This document shows positions 1-6,060 of a stretch of DNA of 10,031 nt, piece by piece. The stretch is from Halobacteriales archaeon QH_10_70_21 (GTDB lineage: Archaea; Halobacteriota; Halobacteria; Halobacteriales; Haloarculaceae): positions 1-10,031 of the forward strand of contig PXQM01000184.1 in assembly GCA_003021325.1 (NCBI GenBank). Direction: 5' to 3'. The position numbers and the translations under genes were made by a program. The notes under the pieces were generated by a model. The model worked only from the letters and a program-made list of their open reading frames with translations, made no database searches and was not told the origin of the DNA. Position 1 is the stretch's first letter. Each line of letters opens with the position of its first letter.

Positions 1-46
1 CCTCCAGGACGAACGCGAGGCCGACGGCGACAGCGACGGGGGGCAC
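1..46 (-). CDS. cbiB: Probable CbiB (adenosylcobinamide-phosphate synthase), first 15 residues only
   Basis: Only the 5' end is in the window. A GTG at 46-44 opens a frame reading V/M-P-P-V-A-V-A-V-G-L-A-F-V-L-E with no stop before the edge. This hydrophobic start resembles the first membrane helix of CbiB, the integral membrane enzyme that attaches aminopropanol phosphate to adenosylcobyric acid in cobalamin synthesis. It begins 35 bases after the stop of the HAD gene on the same strand, so the two are probably co-transcribed. The identification rests on a very short stretch and on my recollection that haloarchaea place a HAD hydrolase next to cbiB. Another membrane protein is possible. Confidence 0.4.
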   Translation of the reverse strand, partial: MPPVAVAVGLAFVLE

Positions 47-81
47 GCCCGGAGTAGCGCCGCCCGCGGGGAGTCCCGGTA

Positions 82-702
82 TCACGGCGGCTCCTCCAGG
101 GCCGTCCCGAGCGCCGACAGCGGGGTGTCGTCGATGTCGACGAACCGGCCGCCGGTGTCGACGATTCCGCCGTCGGTCGCCGGGTCGTCGCCGACGTGGA
201 CCAGCCCGGCGACCGGGACCCCGAGCCGGCGGGCGACCGTCTCGAAGGCGCGGGCGTCGGGCTTGCGCCACCCGCAGGCGACGCTCGTGACGACGCAGTC
301 GAAGGCGTCCCGGAGGTCGGCCCGGATGAGGGTCCGGCGGGCCAGCTCCGGGACGCTACAGTTCGAGCAGACGCCGACGGGGCCGTGCTCGCGGGCGGCC
401 GCGACCGCATCGAGGGCGCCGGAACGCCGGTCGACCTCGGGGTCGAAGGCGGCGACGACGGCGCGGCGGGCGGCGTTGTTCGGCGCGTCGACGCCCCGGG
501 ACGCGAGCGCCGCCGAGACGTGCGCCGGCAGGGGCACCTCGGCGCCGTCCGGGGCGTCGACGTGCATCTCGCGGTAGGCGTCCCCGAAATCGGGGGGGAC
601 TGCGACGCCGCGCTCGCGCAGTTCGTCCGCGACCGCCGCCGCCGGGTCCGACGGCCGGGTCACCTCGACGAGGGTTCCGAAGAGGTCGAAGGAGACTGCC
701 AC
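82..702 (-). CDS. HAD-superfamily hydrolase, possibly a cobalamin-pathway phosphatase
   Basis: A 206-residue soluble HAD-fold protein with a GTG start at 702. Motif I is FDLFGTL (residues 5-11, nucleophile Asp6), motif II is the Ser in VCSNCS (Ser113), motif III is the Lys in GWRKPD (Lys147), and motif IV is HVGDDPATDGG (Asp172, Asp173, Asp177). A helical cap domain lies at about residues 17-95. The residue two after the nucleophile is Phe8, whereas classical HAD phosphatases carry Asp there as the general acid. Haloacid dehalogenases carry an aromatic residue at this place. The gene sits 35 bases upstream of a probable cbiB start, so it may act in assembly of the cobalamin nucleotide loop, for example on a phosphate ester. 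That role is inferred from position only. The fold assignment is firm; the substrate is unknown. Confidence 0.85.
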   Translation of the reverse strand: MAVSFDLFGTLVEVTRPSDPAAAVADELRERGVAVPPDFGDAYREMHVDAPDGAEVPLPAHVSAALASRGVDAPNNAARRAVVAAFDPEVDRRSGALDAVAAAREHGPVGVCSNCSVPELARRTLIRADLRDAFDCVVTSVACGWRKPDARAFETVARRLGVPVAGLVHVGDDPATDGGIVDTGGRFVDIDDTPLSALGTALEEPP

Positions 703-727
703 TGTGGCCGTCTACCGGAGGCCTCGA

Positions 728-737
728 CTTGAATATC
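728..737 (-). promoter_or_regulatory. TATA-like element upstream of the HAD gene
   Basis: Read on the minus strand this is GATATTCAAG, an AT-rich island in GC-rich DNA, about 26-35 bases before the GTG start at 702. That spacing suits an archaeal TATA box driving a leaderless or nearly leaderless transcript. It supports the GTG as the true start. Confidence 0.4.
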
Positions 738-757
738 CGGGGAGCTGTCCGGCGACG

Positions 758-800
758 ACCACGACCGTGGTGCGCACGGGGCGGCCCGCGACCGCGCGGG
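758..800. other. Two adjacent short hairpins in the HAD/lipoprotein divergent gap
   Basis: Two perfect inverted repeats lie close together: ACCACG-AC-CGTGGT at 758-771 and CCCGCG-ACCG-CGCGGG at 785-800. They sit between the divergent HAD and lipoprotein genes, outside both predicted TATA regions. They could bind a regulator or be chance in GC-rich DNA. No T-tract follows, so they do not look like terminators. The rest of the 703-940 gap shows no gene. Confidence 0.25.
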
Positions 801-897
801 TGCCGAAACGGTCGGCCGACCCCCCGCCCGGGCGGCGGAACTCCGGGCGAATTCTAGAGAGACCTGAAACCGACTTTTCCCGGACGGTGCCCGGAGT

Positions 898-915
898 TTG
901 AAAAATACACTATAC
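898..915 (+). promoter_or_regulatory. TATA/BRE-like promoter of the lipoprotein gene
   Basis: The stretch TTGAAAAATACACTATAC is the only strongly AT-rich block in the gap and ends 25 bases before the ATG at 941. It fits an archaeal BRE plus TATA box giving a very short leader, and it supports the chosen start. Confidence 0.5.
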
Positions 916-1045
916 GGGTGCTGCCGACGGTCCGGACACGATGCGCGAGAGCACGACGCGACGACGGATGGTACAGGCGACTGCTGGTGCCGGCGCCGCG
1001 CTGCTGGCCGGGTGTCTCGGCCTCGGCGGCGACGAGTCCGAGGAG

Positions 1046-1102
1046 GGCTCGATGGAGGAGGAGGGCTCGATGGACAACGAGTCCATGGACGAGGAGTCGA
1101 TG
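1046..1102 (+). repeat. N-terminal (D/E)-rich Ser-Met repeat region
   Basis: Encodes tandem units of the form S-M-(E/D)-(E/D/N)-E-(G/E) just after the lipobox (GSMEEEGSMDNESMDEESM). At DNA level the core TCGATGGA recurs. It probably forms a flexible acidic linker between the lipid anchor and the spondin domain. A matching repeat closes the same protein. Confidence 0.75.
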
Positions 1103-1785
1103 AGCGGGCCACAGACCGTCCGGGTCCGGATAGAGAACGTCTCGCCGACGGACTTCTACGGGTCGGAGACGCCGACGGGGGGCCAGATATGGATCACGCC
1201 GGGCGCGTACGCCGTCCACGCCGGCGAGAACCCCGTCTTCACCGAGGGTGAGTCGGCCTCCATCGGGCTGGAGGCGCTGGCGGAGGCCGGCCCGCCGACC
1301 GGCTTCGAGGGCGAGGACGGCCTCGTCGACGAGCTCGACGCGATGAGCGAGGACGGGGTCGCACACTCCGGTGCGTACACGCCCGAGGACACCGTCGCGG
1401 ACCCCAACGACCCGACGGGCGAGGTGCCGGGCGCGCCGCCCATCGCGCCGGGCGGCGCCTTCGAGTTCGACGTCCGGGTCGACTCCGGCCAGCGGCTCTC
1501 CTTCGCGAGCATGTTCGTCCCCTCGAACGACGTGTTCTTCTCGCCGGGCAGCGAGGGAATCGAGCTGTGGCCCGAGGACGGCGAGCCCGTCGAGGGCGAC
1601 GTGACCGACGCCGTCGAGCTGTCGCCGAGCCGCCCGGCCAGGGGGCCGACCAGGCGCCCGCACAGGACAGCCCGGACCAGGGCGACGACGAAGGCGGCGT
1701 CGTCCGGCGGCTCGACGACGTCGACGACGGCTACGACTACCCCGAGGTGAGCGAGGCGATACAGGTCACGGTGACGCCGACCGAG

Positions 1786-1839
1786 ATGATGGACGACGGT
1801 GAATCGATGGACGACGACGAGTCGATGGACGACGAGGGG
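1786..1839 (+). repeat. C-terminal Met-Asp repeat region
   Basis: Encodes M-M-D-D-G-E-S-M-D-D-D-E-S-M-D-D-E-G. The 14-base unit TCGATGGACGACGA occurs twice exactly, at 1804-1817 and 1822-1835, with an 18-base period. It mirrors the N-terminal linker of the same gene and lies in the frame that is open only after the frameshift at about 1622. The kept repeat is evidence that this frame is the genuine C-terminus. Confidence 0.75.
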
Positions 1840-1921
1840 TAGCGCGTCACATGTACCAACCCACAACAGTCCGGAGCTCGTGAATTGAACGAACTGCCGA
1901 CCACCAGGGAATGACCCACTC

Positions 1922-3350
1922 ATGAACGGACCATCACGACCGGAGATACTCGACCGGTTGCCGGCGGCGTGGATGCTGCTCGTCGCCGCGTCCGCAGGGG
2001 CCGCCGGCGTCGCCGGCTCCTACGCGACCGCCGGATTCACGCCCTCGTTCGTCGCCGGCCCCATCGCGGGACTCATGGCCCGCGAGATGCCGGACGTCGT
2101 CATCAGGTACGCCATCACGGTGCTGGGCGACCTGGGCGACCAGCTGAACATCCTGACGGCGCTGGCCATCGCGGTGGCGCTGTTCGCCGGCGCCGCGCTG
2201 TCCGGCCTGAGCGCCGCCCGACGGACCGAGATACCCGTCCTCGGCCCAGCGCTCGCCGCCGCCCTCGCTGGAGGTATCGCCTTCGCACTCACCCTCGCGC
2301 CGCTGGCGTCGGCCGTCGCCGGCGTCGCAGTCGGCGCCGTCCTCGCGGTCGCGGAGCTTTCGTCGTTGCCCGACGTCGAGGCCGTCTCGGGCGACCGACG
2401 GCGCGTGCTCGGCGGCGTCGCGACCGCCGTCGGCCTCGTCGGCGGCGGCTACCTCTTCGGCAACCGCGGCGCCGCCGGCGCCGGCGGGGGGCGTCGACGG
2501 GCTCGAACCGCTCGTCTCCGATGAGTTCTACGAGGTCGACATCAACGCGACCGACCCGACCATCGACGCCGAGGAGTGGGAACTGACCGTCACCGGCGCG
2601 GTCGAGGAGGAGGTCACCTACACCTACGAGGACGTCCGGGAGATGGAGGCCGAGAACCGGTTCGTCAGCCTCCGGTGCGTCGGCGAGAACCTCAACGGGG
2701 AGAAGATGGACAACGCCCTCTGGACGGGCGTTCCCATCATGGACCTCGTCGAGCCGGCCGGCCCCGGCCAGGAGTGTTGCGTGATGCTCCGGGCCGACGA
2801 CGGCTTCTACGAGGAGTTCCCCCTGCCGGCGCTGGAGAACGGCTTCCTGGCGTTCGGCATGAACGGCGAGACGCTGCCGCGGGGCCACGGCTCCCCCGCC
2901 CGCGCGCTCATCCCCGGCCACTGGGGCGAGATCAACGTCAAGTGGCTCACGGAAATCGAGGTGCTCGAGGAGGAGATCGACGGCTACTGGGAGGAGCGCG
3001 GCTGGCACGGCACCGGGCCGGTCAACACCGTCGCGAAGCTGCACCACGAGACGGCGCTCGACGACGGGCGGATGCGGGTCGGCGGCCACGCCTACGCCGG
3101 CATCCGGGGGGTCAGTGCCGTCGAGGTGTCGACCGACGGCGGCACCACCTGGACGGAGGCGGCGCTGTCGGAGCCGCTGCCCGGCGACGATGTCTGGCGG
3201 CAGTGGGTCCACACCTACGACCCGCCGGGCGGCGAACACGAGGTCGTCGTCCGCGCTATCGAGGCCGACGGGACCGTCCAGCCCGAAGAGGAGACCGACG
3301 CGTTCCCGGGCGGACCGTCCGGGTGGGTCTCCAGGACCATCGACGCGTGA
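1922..3350 (+). pseudogene. Five-helix membrane protein fused to a sulfite-oxidase-type molybdopterin domain, frameshifted in the linker
   Basis: The first frame (ATG 1922, stop 2522-2524) encodes about five hydrophobic helices, near residues 17-38, 75-97, 106-124, 127-146 and 162-180. Arginines at ARRTE and GDRRR suggest N-in, C-out. Before the last helix sits D-R-R-R-V-L-G, a twin-arginine-like motif. The frame is lost at the G-run 2486-2491, and the frame beginning G-V-D-G-L-E-P-L continues to TGA at 3348-3350. That second part is an oxidoreductase molybdopterin-binding domain: SLRCVGENLNG with Cys252 (restored numbering) as the expected Mo ligand, KMDNALWTGVP, and HGSPARALIPGHWGEINVKW. 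A Mo-co dimerisation domain follows from about 3060. Dropping one G restores about 475 residues, but loss of linker sequence is equally possible. Predicted as a cell-surface oxidoreductase; the substrate (sulfite, sulfoxide or other) is not readable from sequence. It may be co-transcribed with the lipoprotein 79 bases upstream. Confidence 0.82.
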
Positions 3351-3392
3351 TTCCAGCATACGCATCGTCGCTGCTCGAGCCCCAGGCGAGGA

Positions 3393-3407
3393 CCGGCGCG
3401 TCGCCGG
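3393..3407 (+). other. GC hairpin after the molybdoenzyme gene
   Basis: CCGGCG-CGT-CGCCGG is a perfect 6-base stem with a 3-base loop, 42 bases after the stop at 3350. It might help end transcription or shape the 3' end, but no T-tract follows and archaeal terminators usually rely on T-runs. The remainder of the 3351-3500 gap holds only the promoter listed next. Confidence 0.25.
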
Positions 3408-3458
3408 GCGGGTCGTTCGGATTCGGACGGGTCTTGTGGGTTCCCTGCCCGTGCCCCC

Positions 3459-3470
3459 CACATATATACC
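3459..3470 (+). promoter_or_regulatory. TATA box of the regulator/membrane-protein pair
   Basis: CACATATATACC is a clear AT island in GC-rich DNA, centred about 36 bases before the ATG at 3501. It implies a transcript starting roughly 10 bases before the start codon. No comparable element precedes the second gene at 3783, so the two genes likely share this promoter. Confidence 0.6.
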
Positions 3471-3500
3471 GGCATTGGTCGAAGCCAGGATGGAGACCGG

Positions 3501-3779
3501 ATGGAGAAAGCGCTCTGGTACCTGTTGGCGGGCACGCGGGGCGGCGAGAACAGGGCGCGACTCGTCCGTGCCATCGACGACAGACCGCAGAACGCAAACC
3601 AACTCAGCGAGGCGCTGGACCTCGGGTACAACACCATCAAATACCACCTTGAAAAGCTTCGAGACCACGACGTCGTCGAGACCGGCGGCGACGACTACGG
3701 CGAGATGTACTTCCTCACCGACCGCTTCGAGCGGCACCGCGAGGAGTTCGAGCGCATCACCGACCGGATGGAGGAGTGA
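3501..3779 (+). CDS. Winged-helix (ArsR-like) transcriptional regulator
   Basis: A 92-residue protein typical of small haloarchaeal winged-helix regulators. The family-like opening is LLAGTRGGENRARLVRAI (residues 8-25), where the G-G-x-N-R motif leads into the first helix. NANQLSEALDLGYNTIKYHLEKLRDHDVV (about 31-59) forms the helix-turn-helix and recognition helix, and TGGDDYGEMYFLTDR (61-75) is the beta wing. A charged, possibly coiled-coil tail ends the protein. There is no cysteine pair or other metal site, so a metal-sensing role is not indicated. The stop at 3777-3779 lies three bases before the next start, so the two genes form a tight pair. An upstream ATG at 3490 is out of frame, which supports 3501 as the start. 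The DNA target is unknown; autoregulation is a guess. Confidence 0.88.
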   Translation: MEKALWYLLAGTRGGENRARLVRAIDDRPQNANQLSEALDLGYNTIKYHLEKLRDHDVVETGGDDYGEMYFLTDRFERHREEFERITDRMEE

Positions 3780-3782
3780 CCC

Positions 3783-4079
3783 ATGGCGATGAACACCAAC
3801 CTGATGATAGCGAGCGGGCTCTCGGGAGTCAGCGTGCTGCTGCTGCTGGGGCTCATCTCCGTGTGGGTCCGCAACTACCGGACGTTCCGGACGCCGCTGA
3901 CGCTCGGGCTCGTCGCGTTCGCGAGCGTCCTGCTGGGCGAGAACCTGCTGGCCATCTACTTCTTCTTCAGCACCGGGATGCTCTACTCGGGGGACCCCTT
4001 CGCACAGCGGGCGCTGCTGTCGCTACGGGCCCTGCAGCTGTTCGCGCTCGGGTTCCTCACCTACGTGACGATGCGGTAG
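3783..4079 (+). CDS. Small three-helix membrane protein partnered with the winged-helix regulator
   Basis: A 98-residue hydrophobic protein with three predicted membrane helices, near residues 8-28, 38-61 and 78-96. It has no known catalytic motif. The loop V-W-V-R-N-Y-R-T-F-R-T between helices 1 and 2 is positively charged, so it is probably cytoplasmic. This kind of small membrane protein following a winged-helix gene is a recurring haloarchaeal arrangement as I recall it, which suggests the membrane protein senses something or tethers the regulator; that is inference. The ATG at 3783 is three bases after the regulator stop; a second ATG at 3789 is possible. The last 23 bases overlap the convergent inositol-phosphatase-family gene. 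Function unknown. Confidence 0.8.
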   Translation: MAMNTNLMIASGLSGVSVLLLLGLISVWVRNYRTFRTPLTLGLVAFASVLLGENLLAIYFFFSTGMLYSGDPFAQRALLSLRALQLFALGFLTYVTMR

Positions 4080-4760
4080 CGCCCGTCGCGTCCTCGACGA
4101 CGTCGAGCAGTGCCGCCCGCAGCGCCCCGGTCCGGGCCGCGAGGAACCACTCGCCGTCCTCGGCGGTCGCCGTCTCGTGGCCGACCGCCTCGACGAACAG
4201 CTCGCCGAGGAGCTGTTCCTCCTCGTCGGGGCGGTAGCAGACGGCGCCGTCGATGCGGCCGCGGGCGAGCAGTCCCCAGTGGACCGTCGGGCTCCAGCTC
4301 TCGAGGCGGCGCTTGCAGGTCGCCTCGACCCCGCGATTTATCCGCTCCGAGACGGCGCTCGGACCCCGCGGTCCCGGCGGCAGACGTAGAGGTCGTCCGG
4401 GAGGGGAGCGTAGGCGGCCGCCAGCGCCGGGTCGCCGTCGACGACCAGCGTGACCGCCGAGGCGAACGAGGGGAGCCCGGCCTCGAAGTTGTTGGTCCCG
4501 TCGAGCGGGTCGACCACCCACCGGTGGGCGTCGTCCCCGGGATGGTGGCCGGACTCCTCGGCGTCGACCGCGTGGTCGGGGAAGGCGTCCTCCAGGACCT
4601 CGAGCATACGTCGTTCGCTCCCGACGTCGGCACTGGACTTCGTGTCGACCGACGAGTGGCTGGCCTCGGAGCTACCGTCGTGGTAGACCCCCCGGAGGTA
4701 CCGACCGGCCGCCAGGCAGGCGTCGACCGCCACGGGTTCGGCGTCGTCGAGGAGGGACAT
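4057..4760 (-). pseudogene. Inositol-monophosphatase-family protein, frameshifted and internally deleted
   Basis: The ATG at 4760 opens a frame with the family hallmarks DAEESG (residues 66-71, metal-binding Glu) and VVDPLDGTNNF (82-92, metal-binding Asp residues), followed by FASAVTLVVDGDPALAAAYAP. The frame is lost around 4335-4365, after C-R-R-D-R-G-V-R. Another frame resumes with S-E-R-I-N-R-G-V-E-A-T-C-K-R and carries the C-terminal half (TVHWGLLARGRIDGAVCYRP, then DEEEQLLGEL) to a stop at 4057-4059. The remaining span is about 234 codons, whereas the family is normally about 260-280, so some 30-40 codons are missing at the break. A second, in-frame loss is likely at 4611-4640, where KSSADVGSER lacks the usual V-T-x-x-D segment. 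The family hydrolyses sugar or inositol phosphates with Mg. This copy is probably inactive as written. Confidence 0.82.
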
Positions 4761-4811
4761 GGACCCGGAACGAGGCTGGCGTCGGGCAAATCCGTTTCGG
4801 TCGGGGGCGAA

Positions 4812-5921
4812 TCAGCGAATCGTGTTCGACGCCAGGTCGCGCGGGAAGTAGGTCAGCCGCTCGGTGCCGTCGTCGGTGATTGCGACGGTGTCGGAGTGCC
4901 GGTAGCCCGCCTCGTCCGTGTAGATGCCGGGCTCGACGGTGTAGACGTGGCCCGGCTCCATGGTCGCGTCGTCGGCGTCGTAGTTCGTACAGTCGCGCTC
5001 GCAGTGCTCGCTCCAGCCGCCGTCGATGTACGGCGGCGCGTGGGCGCCGAGCCCGATGTTGTGGCCGACGTGGTGCCGGGCGAGGTCGACGGCGCCCTGC
5101 TCGCTGAAGTACTCGGTGACGGCGTCGTCGACGTAATCGAGCGCGACGCCCGGCCCCAGCGCCTCCATGGCGAGCGTCTGCGCCTCACACATCACCTCGA
5201 AGTAGTGGACCTGCTCGTCGGTGGGCTCGCCGACGAACATCGTCCGTTCGAGTTCCGAGAAGTAGCCGTCGACGTTCGCCGTCGCACCGGTGACGAGCAC
5301 GTCGCCCTCGGCGAGCCGCTGGTTCGGCGTGTGGCCGTGCGGCAGGCGGCTCTCCTCGCCGCTGATATAGCCGGCGGTGACGGGGCCGTCGCCGCGGACC
5401 CGTTCGGCGTAGCGGTCGCCCAGCGTGTCCAGCATCGCCCGCGAGGCCTCCATCGACGCCCGCTGGCTCACCGTCGCCGGGTGGGCGCCCGGCTCGGTGT
5501 ACTCCGCGAGGTATCGGTGCCCGAGGTTGGCCCACTCGGCCGACTCCCGGATCAGCGCCACCTCGGCGTCGGATTTCGCCCACCGCATCCGGTCGACCCA
5601 GTCCTGGGTGTCGACATCGAGGTACTCCGAGAGCGCCGGCCCCTGGTAGCCCATCACCCCGGGGGCCCCGTCGCCGTCCGCGAGCACGGACTCAACGCCG
5701 AGCTCCGAGAGCATCCCTGCGGCCGTCTCGACCGGCCGGCCGTCGGGATAGTCGAAGTAGGTCACGACGCACTCGAGGTGCGGGACCGCCTCGGCACGCT
5801 CGCGCTCGAGCCGCGGGACCGTGATGGCGACGGTGTCGGCGGTGACCGCGAGTACGACCGGTCGCTCGCGGACGGCCGCGAGGCGCTCGTCGAACTCGGA
5901 GCGAGGGAGTTGCGTGGCCAT
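4812..5921 (-). CDS. M24-family 'pita-bread' protein (Xaa-Pro peptidase-like), degenerate metal site and shortened N-domain
   Basis: A 369-residue protein starting at ATG 5921. The C-terminal M24 fold (about residues 125-369) is clear: PHGHTPN (194-200), GDVLVTGATANVDGYFSELERTMFVGEP (207-233), HHVGHNIGLGAH (283-294), YTVEPGIYTD (327-336) and GYRHSDTVAITDDG (339-352). Of the five metal ligands of classical M24 peptidases, His287 and Glu330 remain. The first Asp is Val210, the second Asp is Glu223 and the last Glu is Ser343. This resembles metal-independent creatinase-like members more than aminopeptidases. The N-terminal domain is short. After LAAVRER (14-20) it jumps to PVVLAVTADTV, where relatives carry about 30 more residues including a W-F-G-A-T...Y-L-T-G-F segment. 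That suggests an in-frame deletion near 5856-5870. The gene lies 51 bases upstream of the inositol-phosphatase gene on the same strand. Confidence 0.83.
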   Translation of the reverse strand: MATQLPRSEFDERLAAVRERPVVLAVTADTVAITVPRLERERAEAVPHLECVVTYFDYPDGRPVETAAGMLSELGVESVLADGDGAPGVMGYQGPALSEYLDVDTQDWVDRMRWAKSDAEVALIRESAEWANLGHRYLAEYTEPGAHPATVSQRASMEASRAMLDTLGDRYAERVRGDGPVTAGYISGEESRLPHGHTPNQRLAEGDVLVTGATANVDGYFSELERTMFVGEPTDEQVHYFEVMCEAQTLAMEALGPGVALDYVDDAVTEYFSEQGAVDLARHHVGHNIGLGAHAPPYIDGGWSEHCERDCTNYDADDATMEPGHVYTVEPGIYTDEAGYRHSDTVAITDDGTERLTYFPRDLASNTIR

Positions 5922-6043
5922 ACCGGCCGTCCGGGTTCCGCCGGCAAAAACGGTTCGTAGGACCCGACCGTTCCGCCGCCCCCTATGCTGTGGTGTAGCA
6001 CAACGGCTCTGCTCGGTCGGCGCGCTACCGTTCGGCCGGTCGA

Positions 6044-6056
6044 CCCGACGGTCGGG
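6044..6056 (-). terminator. Possible 3'-end hairpin of the lipoate-ligase-type gene
   Basis: CCCGA-CGG-TCGGG forms a 5-base stem only four bases beyond the stop codon of the minus-strand gene ending at 6061. The rest of the 5922-6060 gap shows no gene. The M24 promoter would lie here, but no convincing TATA box is visible. No T-tract follows the hairpin, so terminator activity is uncertain. Confidence 0.2.
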
Positions 6057-6060
6057 GTGG

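Larger units (their letters stand above)
941..1842 (+). pseudogene. Tat-exported spondin-domain lipoprotein, frameshifted near its C-terminus
   Basis: The N-terminus has a twin-arginine motif (T-R-R-R-M-V-Q, residues 6-12), a short hydrophobic stretch and a lipobox LLAGC with Cys25, so the product should be exported folded and lipid-anchored. An acidic Met-rich linker follows (about 36-55), then a Spondin_N-type beta domain from about residue 58, recognised by TVRVRIENVSPTD, the block ASIGLEALAEAG and FASMFVPSNDVFFSP. The reading frame breaks after residue 227 (1622-1626). From 1627 the next frame gives E-P-P-G-Q-G-A-D-Q-A-P, the expected continuation of the domain, and runs to TAG at 1840-1842 with a second Met/Asp-rich tail. 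Relatives usually carry a segment like WDAGTEVNE at the break, so a deletion of size 1 mod 3 is likelier than a point indel. Restored length would be about 300 residues. Without repair, translation would end at 1750. The role of archaeal spondin lipoproteins is unknown to me. Confidence 0.8.

Noticed and set aside
1..57. Plus-strand frame ending at TAG 55-57 as the tail of an upstream gene
   Set aside because: It reads PPGRTRGRRRQRRGARPE, an Arg-rich shadow composition unlike haloarchaeal proteins. The minus strand gives a sensible hydrophobic start instead.
1156..1923. Minus-strand 255-codon open frame opposite the lipoprotein
   Set aside because: The plus strand shows a signal peptide, lipobox, repeats and a domain. 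The minus-strand product is Ser/Pro-rich with no motif.
2486..2491. Programmed ribosomal frameshift in the molybdoenzyme
   Set aside because: There is a G-run but no convincing slippery heptamer with a downstream structure. Other genes nearby are broken at sites without runs, so error or deletion is the simpler view.
2289..3737. A 482-codon minus-strand open frame
   Set aside because: It is antisense to the molybdopterin domain and the regulator, with low-complexity Arg-rich ends and no recognisable domain.
4110..5960. A 616-codon plus-strand open frame
   Set aside because: It lies antisense to the M24 and inositol-phosphatase genes, is Val/Arg/Asp-biased without family motifs, and is typical of stop-poor shadows in GC-rich DNA.
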